DNA of 64,000 bases, from contig JAJPIL010000022.1 in assembly GCA_021324755.1 (NCBI GenBank), forward strand, positions 109,277-173,276, read 5' to 3'. This document shows positions 39,865 through 50,362 of the stretch, in pieces. The notes beneath the pieces are model-generated. The model was not told where the DNA came from and did no database searches. It worked only from the letters and a program-made list of their open reading frames with translations. Each line of letters starts with the position of its first letter. The first letter of the stretch is position 1. The position numbers and the translations under genes were made by a program. Source of the DNA: Pseudomonadota bacterium. GTDB taxonomy: Bacteria; Desulfobacterota; Binatia; Binatales; Binataceae.

Positions 39865-40674
39865 CTAATCTCTGCGGTGTGGGTCGGGAAAAGAGTTAGA
39901 ATCTGGTGGAGATTCTAGCTCAGCGTTATTCGAGCCGCCTCGGTGCGTTATATCTTCGTCTTTCTGGTCTTTGGCGCCAGCGGTTGCGGGCAAAGTTTTA
40001 GTGGGGGATAGAGCGAGGCGATCGTCACTTGAGCTGCTCGGCTCCTTTGCGCTTAAGCTTCCGGAGGCGTCTTGCTTTTGGCCGAAAGGCAGCGGTTCGC
40101 CGGACTGGTTAGATTCGCTTTCGCCAGCGGGCTGTTTAGCGGCGAGCCTTTCTTCGAGCGCGCGCAAGTCGTCGATTCGAGGGAGACTCGTCAGGCTATC
40201 AAGGCCGAAAACTTCCAGAAATTCTTGGGTCGTGGCGTACATGAGTGGACGGCCTGGGACCGGTTTTCTGCCCGCGACACGGATTAGGCGACGATTGAGA
40301 AGCGTATCTAAGACGCCCGCACAATCGACCCCGCGCAATTGCTCGATTTCTGATCGCGTGATCGGCTGCCGGTAAGCGATGATGGCCAGAGTTTCCAGCA
40401 CAGGACGACTGAGACGCGTCTGCCTAGAAGCTAGGAGTCGGCGAACATAAGGCGCGTTCTCGAGCGCAGTCCGAAGCTGGTAACCTCCGGCGATTTCCTC
40501 GAGCACGAAGCCACGGCGCGTGGCGCGATACTCTTGGGCAAGTTCCTCTAGCGCTTTTTTGACGTTCTCCACCGGCTCGTCGTCGCAAGCGGCTGCGAGG
40601 CGCGCAATCGAGACGGGTTCGCCTGATGCGAGCAAAAGGCTTTCCAGGACCGACTTCAGTTCCTGCAGCTCCAT
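39865..40674 (-). CDS. scpB: Segregation and condensation protein B with long C-terminal tail
   Basis: LESLLLASGEPVSIARLAAA...LAIIAYRQPITRSEIEQLRGVDCAGVLDTLLNRRLI; followed by scpA. Confidence 0.93.
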   Translation of the reverse strand: MELQELKSVLESLLLASGEPVSIARLAAACDDEPVENVKKALEELAQEYRATRRGFVLEEIAGGYQLRTALENAPYVRRLLASRQTRLSRPVLETLAIIAYRQPITRSEIEQLRGVDCAGVLDTLLNRRLIRVAGRKPVPGRPLMYATTQEFLEVFGLDSLTSLPRIDDLRALEERLAAKQPAGESESNQSGEPLPFGQKQDASGSLSAKEPSSSSDDRLALSPTKTLPATAGAKDQKDEDITHRGGSNNAELESPPDSNSFPDPHRRD

Positions 40675-40689
40675 CGACTTACGAGCTCG

Positions 40690-41454
40690 TCAGTTTTCCC
40701 TACGCTCGAACCAGATTGACCCAAGCGGTTCTTCTTGAAACGCGATAACCTCGCCTCTCCGTATGAGCTCGAGCAGAGCCAGAAAGGTTGCTACTATCAG
40801 AGGTCGACTCACTTCGCCGTCGAACAACGCGAAAAACTCCACTCGGCCGAACCGTGCGATGCTTTCCAGGATTACCGGCACGCGGCTTGCGACCGAGATA
40901 ACTGTGGTGGGGATCGTTTTTGGCAGCCTTTGAGCGAGGCGTTTAATTACCTTATCGAGGGCGTCCAAAAGGTCCCATACAGACACTTTGAGATACGGGC
41001 TCGCGGTTTCGACGCCCTCAACCGCTTGACCTGGAGGAGCAAACGAGTCGCGCCCCAGCAAGGGCAACTCTGCCAGATGCTCCGCCGCGCGTCGAAAGCG
41101 CTCGTACTCGACAAGCCTGTCGATCAGGTTCTCTTTTATTTCTTCAGCATCCTCGACCTCTGCCGCCGCTCCTTCGCGCTGTGGGAGAAGCGAGGCCGAC
41201 TTGATCAGCAAAAGCGTTGCTGCCATAACCAGGTATTCGCTTGCCACTTCCAAATCAAGCTCTTCCATTAGGGCGAGGTAGCGCATGTACTGTTCCGTGA
41301 TGACGCTGGCCGCCACTTCTTGCGGGCTTAGTTCGTTGCGCTTGATCAGATGCAGCAGCAGATCGAGCGGGCCCTCAAAGACTGGAAGATGGAAACGAAT
41401 GGATTGGCGCCAGTCAGCAACCGGCGTGAAATCTTCGCGCGGCTCCTCGCTCAC
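40690..41454 (-). CDS. scpA: Segregation and condensation protein A
   Basis: FHLPVFEGPLDLLLHLIKRNELSPQEVAASVITEQYM; C-terminal FLALLELIRRGEVIAFQEEPLGSI. Confidence 0.95.
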   Translation of the reverse strand: MSEEPREDFTPVADWRQSIRFHLPVFEGPLDLLLHLIKRNELSPQEVAASVITEQYMRYLALMEELDLEVASEYLVMAATLLLIKSASLLPQREGAAAEVEDAEEIKENLIDRLVEYERFRRAAEHLAELPLLGRDSFAPPGQAVEGVETASPYLKVSVWDLLDALDKVIKRLAQRLPKTIPTTVISVASRVPVILESIARFGRVEFFALFDGEVSRPLIVATFLALLELIRRGEVIAFQEEPLGSIWFERREN

Positions 41455-42086
41455 AGCAGTATCCGTGCCAGGGCGTCGATCGCTAGGCTAAATACCTTCT
41501 CAAACGATCGCGTCGATAGCAACAACAGCAAGATAAGCATGCCATATCGCTCAATTCGAGCAAATCTCACTCCGAGCCACTTCGGCAACAGCGCGCACAA
41601 CACTCGACCTCCGTCAAGCGGCGGCAGTGGAATTAAGTTGAAAACCGCAAGCGTGAGGTTCAAAACCGCCGAAACTTGTAACGCTCTTATCAACCAAAGA
41701 CCCGTTAGTCCAAGCTCCCCCAGCTGTGGCATCCGCAACAAGTAGGCACTCGTTGCCGCAAGCGCAAAGTTGGTAATAGGACCAGCTGCCGCAACGGCAA
41801 TCATCCCAGCGCGAACAGGCTGCAAGCGATCGAAGCTTACTGGCACCGGTTTGGCATAGCCAAACACAGGCAGCCCCAGAAACAACAGCATAATCGGCAT
41901 CACTACCGTCCCGAACGGGTCGATATGCCGCAGTGGGTTGAGCGTAAGTCGCCCCGCGCGATAGGCAGTGTCGTCACCTAGAAGATAGGCTACGCCACCG
42001 TGGGACAGTTCGTGCAAAACTATGCCAAACAGGGCCGGCAAGCCCCATACTGATAGTTTGAGCGCGAATTGGCTAGGATCGGTCAC
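41451..42086 (-). CDS. Site-2 protease (M50) family membrane metalloprotease
   Basis: GIVLHELSHGGVAYLLGD (HExxH-type) and FNLIPLPPLDGGRVL. Confidence 0.94.
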   Translation of the reverse strand: MTDPSQFALKLSVWGLPALFGIVLHELSHGGVAYLLGDDTAYRAGRLTLNPLRHIDPFGTVVMPIMLLFLGLPVFGYAKPVPVSFDRLQPVRAGMIAVAAAGPITNFALAATSAYLLRMPQLGELGLTGLWLIRALQVSAVLNLTLAVFNLIPLPPLDGGRVLCALLPKWLGVRFARIERYGMLILLLLLSTRSFEKVFSLAIDALARILL

Positions 42087-42091
42087 CTTAG

Positions 42092-43039
42092 TTAACCTTT
42101 ATCGCACTCGCTTGGCTCATTGCGCTCAATCATCGCTCGAGGATGGCAGGCGCGATAAACCTTGCGCAGATGACTTTTTGACAGATGGGTATAGATTTGC
42201 GTAGTTGAAATGTCACGGTGTCCCAGTAGCTCCTGGACAGCCCGCAAATCGGCGCCGTTTTCCAACATGTGAGTGGCAAACGAGTGGCGCAGCGTATGCG
42301 GGCTGACCCAGGCTAGGTTCGGGTCAGCGGCCGCCCACTTTTTAAGCGCTTTAAAAAAAGCTTGCCGGGTTAAGGGCCGTCCGCCGCGGCCGACGAAAAG
42401 CCACCGGCTTGTCTTTGCTTTCTTCAACAAGATTGGACGCCCATTAGTCAGGTACTCTGTCAAAGCAGCGCGGGCGTGGCGCCCAATTGGCACTATCCGT
42501 TCCTTGGAGCCTTTGCCCTGGACGAGCAATACACTTTCTTCGAGCTTTAGTTGAGAGAGCTTGAGCGTGACTAGCTCGCTAACCCTAAGGCCGCTTCCGT
42601 ATGCGAGCTCGAGCATCGCTCTATCCCGCAAACCTTGAGGCTTGCTAATGTCGATAGCCTCTAAGAGGCGTGTGATGTCGCGCTGGCTCAGTGTCCCGGG
42701 CAAGGGTCGCGGCAGAGCTTTGAGCTTTATCGCGACAGTCGGGTCATCGCTCAGCTCACCGAGGTCAATTAGCGTCCGGATAAGGCCACGGAGGCTTGAT
42801 AAGTATCGCCGCTGACTTGTAAGTCCTAAACCTCTCGCTGCAAGACTTTGCAGGTAAAGGCTAATCTCGTGTGCGTTCAGTTCGCGCGGCTCAATTTGTC
42901 GTTGCACGCAAAAAGCTGCGAAATCCCTAAGGTCGCTTGCATACGATTCGATCGAGTTTGCGGCAAGCCCGCGTTCCGCCGCGAGCAGAGCAAGGTGTCG
43001 GTCAATAAGCTGATCCCACGGGGTCGATACTCGCTCCAT
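42092..43039 (-). CDS. xerD: Tyrosine recombinase XerD-like
   Basis: LAYGSGLRVSELVTLKL, HTLRHSFATHMLENGADLRAVQELLGHRDISTTQIYTHLS. Confidence 0.93.
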   Translation of the reverse strand: MERVSTPWDQLIDRHLALLAAERGLAANSIESYASDLRDFAAFCVQRQIEPRELNAHEISLYLQSLAARGLGLTSQRRYLSSLRGLIRTLIDLGELSDDPTVAIKLKALPRPLPGTLSQRDITRLLEAIDISKPQGLRDRAMLELAYGSGLRVSELVTLKLSQLKLEESVLLVQGKGSKERIVPIGRHARAALTEYLTNGRPILLKKAKTSRWLFVGRGGRPLTRQAFFKALKKWAAADPNLAWVSPHTLRHSFATHMLENGADLRAVQELLGHRDISTTQIYTHLSKSHLRKVYRACHPRAMIERNEPSECDKG

Positions 43040-43072
43040 CGCTACTCTGCACCGATTCGCCCCAGGCGCTAA

Positions 43073-45814
43073 TTACTGGCTTCGCACAGCCAGAGCCTCT
43101 GACGTCTCGTCGGAATCGGTGGTTAGCTCGGCGAGAAGTCGGCTGCGGATTTCGTCCTGTTTTGCACGGTCTAGGATTTTTTTGCCGTCTTGGTCGCTTA
43201 CGTAAAAAACGTCGAGAGCTTGCCCGGCGTAAGTCGAGATTCGCGCTAGATGAATACTGACGCTAAGTTTGTAAAGCAAGTTCGTAATCCTAAATAAAAG
43301 CCCTAGTCGATCCTCGGCGAATACTTCGATTACCGTAAAACGTTCGGATGCCCGATTGTCAACCGAGATCTCGGGTGAGATTCTCGCGGTAGGCTTGCGA
43401 ATCCAGGGTGGCCGGTGGTGGGTGCGAGCGACGAGCGTCTCAACGTCCTGGCGGTTCGTCAGCACGGCCATGAGGTCGTTCTCGACGCGGTTCCATCGTG
43501 ATTCTTCGAGCGCAAGCGCAGCTTGCTCGTGTTGATGCGAGACGCGAAAGATGTCCAGCGCTATCCCGTCGGTGGTCGTCGTGATCCGGGCCGAAATGAT
43601 ATTGAGATTGTTGGCAGTCAGTACCCCGGCAATCTTCGAAAATAGACCGGGCTGATCCCGAGTCACCACGATAAACTCCGTGTACTGAAGCTCAGGGAAG
43701 TGCCGATGGCGACATTTGAGTGTTTGTTCGCCAAGGCTATTGACCAGCTCGAAATGGAGAGGGATGTCGTGCTCGGCCACGCTCAGGAAATAGCGCTCAG
43801 GCATACGCCGCAAGAACTGCTCGACCATTTCAGGGTCGTTGCCGACGAGTTTGTCGCGTGCGATTTGCTTCGCGATGGCCAAGCTGCGGTCGGGATCGAC
43901 AGTTTCCCGATCGTCGCGCTCCAGCTCGCGCAGCGCACGCATGTAAAGTTCGCTCAACAGAATATCGCGCCAGCTGTTGTAGACGTTAGGTCCCACCGCC
44001 CGCATATCGGCGTAGGTGAGCACGTACAAAGCCTTGAGCCGCTCGACCGAGCCGACCTTGGAGGCAAAATCTTTTACTGTGCGCTCGTCGGCAAGGTCAC
44101 GTTTGTTAATTACTTCCGACATCAACAGATGGTTTCTCACTAGAAAAACGACCAGTTCGGCCTTCTCGCTATCAAGTCCGAGTCGGCGGGTTATGGCGAG
44201 GGCCATCTGGGCACCGCGTTCGTGATGGTGCGCGCCGGAGCCTTTGCCGATGTCGTGAAGGAGCAGGGCCAGGTAAAGCGCAGCTGGGCATTTGATGTCG
44301 CGCGCCACTTCGGTTAACAAAGGTGCCTGGTCGCGGCGCAGCCCGGCGCGCAGTTCCTCGAGTTCGCGCACTGCCGCAAGCGAATGCCGGTCAACTGTGT
44401 AGATGTGATATAGGTCGTGCAGCGAACGCGCATAGAGCTTGCCGAACTCCGGAATCAAGGCGCCGAGCACGCCTGCTCGATGCATCAGCTCCAGTGTGCT
44501 CGCAACGTTACTCTTGCCTTCGAGGATTTGCCACAACGCGGCCCCCGTGCGAGGGTCGTTGCGCATCGCATCGTCGATAAGATGCAGATTGTCCCGTACG
44601 AGCTGGTAAGTGGATCCAGAAAGGTCTACTCCGTGACGCTGGCAGTCTTGGAAAATCGTGACGAGATTCAGCGGGTCGCGCCGGAAAAAGTCAGCCCGAG
44701 ATAACGTCAAAAGATCGCGCTGAATAAACACGTATGGCCTGACCTGGCGACTCGGCACCCGGCCGTAAAGGCCAGGAGCGCGGGCTTCGTCGATGACGCG
44801 CGCGATAAAGCTTTCGGCGAACATGTGGATGGTATTGGCGTGTTGATAGTAGGTACGCATCAGCACTTCGCTCGGACTTAAGCCGTCGGATTCCTGAAAG
44901 CCGAGCAGCGGTGCGATCCTGTCCTGGTATTCGAAAGTCAATTGGTCGACATGCCGGCCGCTCAAATAATGTAGGGAATTTCGCACGCGCCAAAGGAAAT
45001 CTCTGGCTTCCAGCACCCGGCTCAACTCCTGCTCGGAGACAATGGCGCGTTGCGCGAGTTCCTCGAGCGAGGAAATCCTATATTTGACCTTTGCCACCCA
45101 CATCGCCGTGTGAAGGTCACGCAACCCACCTTCGCCTTCCTTCACGTTGGGCTCGAGAAGATAGACCGAGCCGCCGTAGCGCGCATGCCGTGCCCGGCTT
45201 TCTTCGAGCTTTGCGCGGAAGAACTTTTGCTGCCCCCGGGCGATTACCTCTTCCGCCAGCATCGTGCGAAACTCGGCATATAAACTTTCGTCGCCGGCGA
45301 TAAAGCGCGAATCAAGCAGCGCAGTCTTTTCCTTGAAGTCGGCGTTGGCTGCAACCAACGTCTCGCGCAGCGTGCGTACGGCATGGCCGACCGTGATGCC
45401 CGCGTCCCACAAGGCGTGCAATATGACCTCGGCTACGATTTCGCAGTACGGTCCGGGCTTCCAGCTGTTTATGAAGACGAGATCGATATCCGAGCACGGG
45501 TTGAGCTCTGCCCGCCCGTATCCGCCGCGCGCCACCACGCTCAGGCTGCCGTGCAAACGAGGCATCCGGCGCCGATATTCGGCGTCGGCGTATCTAAAAA
45601 GGGCTTGTAGCAATCGATCGGCAGCAGCCGTAAGCTCGCGCACTATCTCGGTTCCGGTTGCGCCAGCAAAATGTCGCTCTCTGAGAGCGCCTTTGACGTC
45701 CGCCCAAAACTCGGACGCTATGGCTCCCGGCTGGCGAGACGCCTCCATGCGCTCGAATAACTCGTCGCTCGAGGCGTGAGTTAACTTGCTTTTAGCCTTG
45801 ACACTTAGGTCCAT
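43073..45814 (-). CDS. glnD: [Protein-PII] uridylyltransferase / uridylyl-removing enzyme
   Basis: NT motif ARGGYGRAELNPCSDIDLVF, HD domain LLLHDIGKGSGAHHHERG, two C-terminal ACT domains. Confidence 0.95.
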   Translation of the reverse strand: MDLSVKAKSKLTHASSDELFERMEASRQPGAIASEFWADVKGALRERHFAGATGTEIVRELTAAADRLLQALFRYADAEYRRRMPRLHGSLSVVARGGYGRAELNPCSDIDLVFINSWKPGPYCEIVAEVILHALWDAGITVGHAVRTLRETLVAANADFKEKTALLDSRFIAGDESLYAEFRTMLAEEVIARGQQKFFRAKLEESRARHARYGGSVYLLEPNVKEGEGGLRDLHTAMWVAKVKYRISSLEELAQRAIVSEQELSRVLEARDFLWRVRNSLHYLSGRHVDQLTFEYQDRIAPLLGFQESDGLSPSEVLMRTYYQHANTIHMFAESFIARVIDEARAPGLYGRVPSRQVRPYVFIQRDLLTLSRADFFRRDPLNLVTIFQDCQRHGVDLSGSTYQLVRDNLHLIDDAMRNDPRTGAALWQILEGKSNVASTLELMHRAGVLGALIPEFGKLYARSLHDLYHIYTVDRHSLAAVRELEELRAGLRRDQAPLLTEVARDIKCPAALYLALLLHDIGKGSGAHHHERGAQMALAITRRLGLDSEKAELVVFLVRNHLLMSEVINKRDLADERTVKDFASKVGSVERLKALYVLTYADMRAVGPNVYNSWRDILLSELYMRALRELERDDRETVDPDRSLAIAKQIARDKLVGNDPEMVEQFLRRMPERYFLSVAEHDIPLHFELVNSLGEQTLKCRHRHFPELQYTEFIVVTRDQPGLFSKIAGVLTANNLNIISARITTTTDGIALDIFRVSHQHEQAALALEESRWNRVENDLMAVLTNRQDVETLVARTHHRPPWIRKPTARISPEISVDNRASERFTVIEVFAEDRLGLLFRITNLLYKLSVSIHLARISTYAGQALDVFYVSDQDGKKILDRAKQDEIRSRLLAELTTDSDETSEALAVRSQ

Positions 45815-46249
45815 ACGTAAGCTCAATCAAACGACAACGCTAACTACCCGTTTGGCGTGCCGCCGTTTACGCGAATGCTTGCTTATCCTTCCGCCTTCCA
45901 TTTGAAAAGATGTGTTTGGCGCTCAATAGACTAGCACAGAAATGCCGGTCTATGCGCATGGCTTCGATAAACGTCGAACACCTGAGCCGTCGCTGCGCCA
46001 GACTGCCCAGTAACAGGGCGAATTGTCTAAAGCCAGATACCGAAAGCGGGCGAGAATGGCGCCCTGCTTTACCGATGCAAGGCCATTTTCATTGGTAAAA
46101 AGCGAGAGAAAAGCTGCCAAGGTCCTCAAAAATAAAAAAATTGGGACGCAAGACTGTGCATTTGAAACACCGCAAGCTCATCCGGTCGACTTACGTACAT
46201 AACGATCGCTGAAGAGCAAAACCGGCGACTGAAACTGGGTAAGAGAACG

Positions 46250-47575
46250 TCACAACGCTCCCTCCCTTACGTCACTGCGAAGATATTCGGTCAAAGCGTC
46301 GGCGATCGCCTGTGCTATCAGCTGCTGGTAAGATGGCTGGGTCAGCCGCAGCGCTTCCTCCTGATTAGACAGAAAGCCGCATTCAATCAAAACCGATGGC
46401 GCATGGCTGCCGACCAACACGAAAAAAGGCCCCTTGCGAGCGCCCAGATGGTTCAGTCGCAGGCCGTAGCGTGTGCTTAAAACCTGCATGATCCGCAGGT
46501 CGATCAGGCGGGCAAGCTCAGCCGATACGTCCGCCTTATACTCCTGTCGTAGGTCGCTCAATATATAGTTAAGGCTTGGATTTCTCGTCGCCAGCGAGCT
46601 CGGGGCGTACGCGTTTTCGATCTGCGCTAGCCTTACGGTTGCGCGGTCTGTGGTGTTGTCCAAGTAAAACACCTCGACGCCAGATTGTCGAGGGTTGGGG
46701 CTCGAGTTCAGGTGGATTGAGACGAAAACGTCCACGTTCGCTTGATTAGCCAACTGAGCGCGCTGGGCAAGTGGCACGAAGTAATCCCCTTGCCGGGTAA
46801 GGAGCGCGGTCACGCCGCGCCGGCGAAGTTCTGCAACCAGACGCAGACTTATCTCGAGCGCGAGCGACTTCTCGGTCAAGCCATACGCTCCGATCGCGCC
46901 GGCATCTCGCCCGCCGTGGCCCGGGTCGACCATGACAACACCTAAGGAACCTTGCTCAGGGCTGCTTCGCGTTTGTGCCGCAAGCGAAGGAGCAAAGCTT
47001 AGCCCGGCTTGTGATGGCACCGTGGGTGCGCGCCGTAATGGGACAACCCGAGTAGGGCGAACTGGTTCTGCGCAAACGGCATTAGGTCTTAACTCCCTGT
47101 AAGGATCAAGTTCTACCGAGACGTCGGCAAGACTGACCACGAGACAGCGACCGACTCGCCCTACCAGATAATTTGACTTCGTTGCAACCTCTAGAACGAT
47201 TCGGCCGTGGCCGTTACCTAGGTTTTGTGTTCTAATTCTGCTCAATGGCGCGATCTGGGAGCTGGAAACAACGGGAACGAGAAGCTGCGAAGGCCAGCCC
47301 AATACGTCGATCCACAATTCGTCGCCGCGAGCTTCGAGCTTCCAACGCGGTTTTTTCGCAAGTGGGAAAAGAAGCTTCAGCACGGGCCCGTTTCGCGTAA
47401 TCTGAGCGTTTGTATGTGTTGTCGCTGAATCTAGGGCGAGAGCTTCGGCATGCAAAGCCGGATAACTGAGAAAGGCAATCACCAGCGAAAGTAAAATCTT
47501 TAACGAGGGTGCATACGGCTTGAGTGCTCGAGAACGTAGTTGAGAGTGACCATCTGTGGCTCTACCGAGCAACAT
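46250..47575 (-). CDS. N-acetylmuramoyl-L-alanine amidase with N-terminal AMIN-like domain
   Basis: VVMVDPGHGGRDAGAIGAYGLTEKSLALEISLRL, FVSIHLNSSPNP, VLIECGFLSNQEE. Confidence 0.93.
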   Translation of the reverse strand: MLLGRATDGHSQLRSRALKPYAPSLKILLSLVIAFLSYPALHAEALALDSATTHTNAQITRNGPVLKLLFPLAKKPRWKLEARGDELWIDVLGWPSQLLVPVVSSSQIAPLSRIRTQNLGNGHGRIVLEVATKSNYLVGRVGRCLVVSLADVSVELDPYRELRPNAVCAEPVRPTRVVPLRRAPTVPSQAGLSFAPSLAAQTRSSPEQGSLGVVMVDPGHGGRDAGAIGAYGLTEKSLALEISLRLVAELRRRGVTALLTRQGDYFVPLAQRAQLANQANVDVFVSIHLNSSPNPRQSGVEVFYLDNTTDRATVRLAQIENAYAPSSLATRNPSLNYILSDLRQEYKADVSAELARLIDLRIMQVLSTRYGLRLNHLGARKGPFFVLVGSHAPSVLIECGFLSNQEEALRLTQPSYQQLIAQAIADALTEYLRSDVREGAL

Positions 47576-47580
47576 CCTTT

Positions 47581-50184
47581 TTACGCTCCGCAGTCCGGCT
47601 CTCGCTTAGCCTGTTCAACCAGCTCGGCCAGGATGCTCAGCGCGTCGAGCGGAGTAATTCGATCGATTTCGATCTTCCGCAGCCTTTCGAGTATTGTACT
47701 TCTCGCTACGCCAAAGAGGCTCATCTGCTGCATCTGTGGGCCAACGGTTTTGTCCTCGCGTCGGCGCTTTTTCGCGTAAGCTACAGGAACTCCAAAAAGC
47801 TCCCCACGTTCGAGACTGTTTAGGATTTCGCGCGCTCGCGTAAGCAAACTTTGCGGCAAACCGGCAAGACGGGCAACCTCTATTCCGTAGCTTCTATCGG
47901 CAACGCCTTCGGCGATCCGGCGCAAAAAGATCACCTCGCCGTTCCACTCTCGGACCACCGCGCACATGTTCTTTACCCTGGGCAAATGGCGGCACAGGGC
48001 GGTTAGCTCGTGGAAATGGGTGGCAAAGAGCACCTTGGCGCGGGTTCGGTCGTGCAAGTGCTCGGCAAGCGCCCAAGCGATGGCAAGGCCGTCGTAAGTG
48101 CTCGTTCCTCGTCCCACTTCGTCCAGCAGTAACAGGCTGCGCTCGGAAAGCCCCTCGAGCAGTCGTGCCGTTTCCTGCATCTCCACCATGAACGTAGACT
48201 GACCGCGCCGCAAATCGTCGCGCGCGCCTATTCGGGTGGCAACTCGGTCGACAAGGCCGAGGCGCGCTTCGGCAGCCGGGACGAAGCTCCCCACCTGCGC
48301 CATGATAACGATCAAGGCGGTTTGACGTAGGTAGGTCGATTTACCCGCCATGTTCGGTCCGGTTATCAGAAGCAGTTGATGACGGTCGGGGTCGAGCTCG
48401 AGATCGTTGGGGACAAATTCACCTGGTCGCATCAAAGTTTCGAGCACGGGATGACGGGCTTCGCGCAGTAAGATGGCTGACGATGAGTCGAGCACCGGCC
48501 GAACGTAGTTATTCTTGCGCGCCACCAAAGCTAAAGACACTAACGCGTCGAATTCTCCCACCGCGGCGGCGCTCTCCTGGATCTCTGTTGCGTGGGCTGC
48601 AGCCTGTCGCAGCAGCCGATTGAATAGCTCGAGCTCCAATTGTTCGAGCCCCGTCTCAGCGCTTAAAATCTTGCGCTCGAGCTCTTTGAGCTCGGGCGTA
48701 GTAAATCGTTCGCTACCCACCAGGGTCTGTTTGCGCTCGTAATCGCTTGGGATGCGGGCAAGATGGGGACGCGTGACCTCTATGTAGTAGCCGAAAACCC
48801 GATTGTAGCGGACCTTGAGTGAGCCTATCCCCGTGCGTTCGCGCTCGCGTGCTTCAAGATTAGCCAGTACTTCGCGAGCGTTGTGCGCTAGGGATCGAAG
48901 CTCGTCGACGCGCGCGTCAAATCCCGGTCGAATGAAACCGCCGTCGCGCGCCGTCTGCGGAGCATCGTCACAAAGGGCGCTGGTGATAAGTGAAACCAAT
49001 TCCGCTTGAGGCTTGATTCGCTGCGCTATGTCGCATATCAGCTCGCTCGAGTACGCTCCAAGCGCGCGCTTAACCTCGTCCAATGCCGCCAGTCCATGCG
49101 CGAGCTTTACTAACTCTCGCGGGCCTGCCCGCAGCGTCGCGACCCGAGAGGCGATGCGCTCTAAGTCACCAATTGCGCGCATCGCTCGACTTACCTCTCC
49201 TCCCAGATCGGCGGCGACCAACTCTTCCACCGCGTCAAGCCTGCGGTTAATTTCAGCCAAATTGAGCAAAGGATGGAGCAGCCAATCGTGAAGTGTTCGC
49301 CCGCCCATCGGAGTTAGGCTCTGATCAAGAACGCCGAGTAGCGAGCCTGCTTTTGTGCCTTCGGTCGAAACCGTAAGCTCGAGATGGCGACGGCTGACTT
49401 CGTCAACCATCATGTATCGCTCGCTGTGATGTATGGCGGGCGGCCTGAGATGGGCTAGCTGGTTACCGAAGGTTCGTTCGATGTAAGTCAGTGCGAGAAC
49501 GCAAGCTGACCTAAGCAGTGGCTCGTCAAGGCTGAAGTCAGCGCCAAAGTACTGTGCTAAAATTCGTCGCGCCTGCGCGTCGTCAGGCTGATCCTCCTTG
49601 ACTGCCGTTCGCGGACAGCTTAGCCCCGTGTCGACGAGAATCTCGGATAAGGTCTCTTGGGTCGCATAGTAGACTATTTCGCGCGGCTCTAGGCGAGAAA
49701 TTTCTTCCTGCAATATTCGTCTATCGCGCTCGCGGGCGATCCTGAACTCTCCGGTCGAAACGTCAACTGCGGCCAGCCCAAAGCCGTCTTCAGCCGCAAC
49801 CAAAGCCACGAGGAAGCTCTTTTCGTCAGCACTTAGAATAAGCTCTTCGTCTACGGTGCCCGGCGTAATTATGCGAACGATTCGCCGCGGGATTAAGCCG
49901 CGGCCACTCGAGGCGTCGCCTTCCTGCTCACAGATCGCAACCTTGTGGCCTGCTTTGAGCAGCTTGGCAATGTATGGCTCGGCCGCATGATGAGGCACGC
50001 CGCACAGCGGCACGCCGTCCTTTGATCGAGAGGTCAGCTGGATGTCGAGTAAGCTCGAGGCAAGCTCGGCATCCTCGAAAAACATTTCGTAGAAGTCCCC
50101 CAAGCGAAAAAGCAGGATGGCATCGGGGACCTTTTCCTTGACACGCAGGTATTGCGCTATCAGGGGAGTGTTTTTAACTGCCAT
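47581..50184 (-). CDS. mutS: DNA mismatch repair protein
   Basis: FYEMFFEDAELAS, ITGPNMAGKSTYLRQTALIVIMAQVGSFVPA, LLLLDEVGRGTSTYDGLAIAWALAEHLH. Confidence 0.98.
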   Translation of the reverse strand: MAVKNTPLIAQYLRVKEKVPDAILLFRLGDFYEMFFEDAELASSLLDIQLTSRSKDGVPLCGVPHHAAEPYIAKLLKAGHKVAICEQEGDASSGRGLIPRRIVRIITPGTVDEELILSADEKSFLVALVAAEDGFGLAAVDVSTGEFRIARERDRRILQEEISRLEPREIVYYATQETLSEILVDTGLSCPRTAVKEDQPDDAQARRILAQYFGADFSLDEPLLRSACVLALTYIERTFGNQLAHLRPPAIHHSERYMMVDEVSRRHLELTVSTEGTKAGSLLGVLDQSLTPMGGRTLHDWLLHPLLNLAEINRRLDAVEELVAADLGGEVSRAMRAIGDLERIASRVATLRAGPRELVKLAHGLAALDEVKRALGAYSSELICDIAQRIKPQAELVSLITSALCDDAPQTARDGGFIRPGFDARVDELRSLAHNAREVLANLEARERERTGIGSLKVRYNRVFGYYIEVTRPHLARIPSDYERKQTLVGSERFTTPELKELERKILSAETGLEQLELELFNRLLRQAAAHATEIQESAAAVGEFDALVSLALVARKNNYVRPVLDSSSAILLREARHPVLETLMRPGEFVPNDLELDPDRHQLLLITGPNMAGKSTYLRQTALIVIMAQVGSFVPAAEARLGLVDRVATRIGARDDLRRGQSTFMVEMQETARLLEGLSERSLLLLDEVGRGTSTYDGLAIAWALAEHLHDRTRAKVLFATHFHELTALCRHLPRVKNMCAVVREWNGEVIFLRRIAEGVADRSYGIEVARLAGLPQSLLTRAREILNSLERGELFGVPVAYAKKRRREDKTVGPQMQQMSLFGVARSTILERLRKIEIDRITPLDALSILAELVEQAKREPDCGA

Positions 50185-50362
50185 TATGTGGCATTCAGGA
50201 TAGCTAGCAGCAATCGACGAGCAAAGCCCCGTCTAAGTCCGGACGCCGAACGCCCGTTGGCGGCGGCGAAAGGTACTTTGAATTTCAACAGGGTATGGGC
50301 AAGGCGGGCCGAGCGCGTCGCACGTTAGCTAGAGCCTAAGAGGGTTAAGCTTATGGGCGCGC

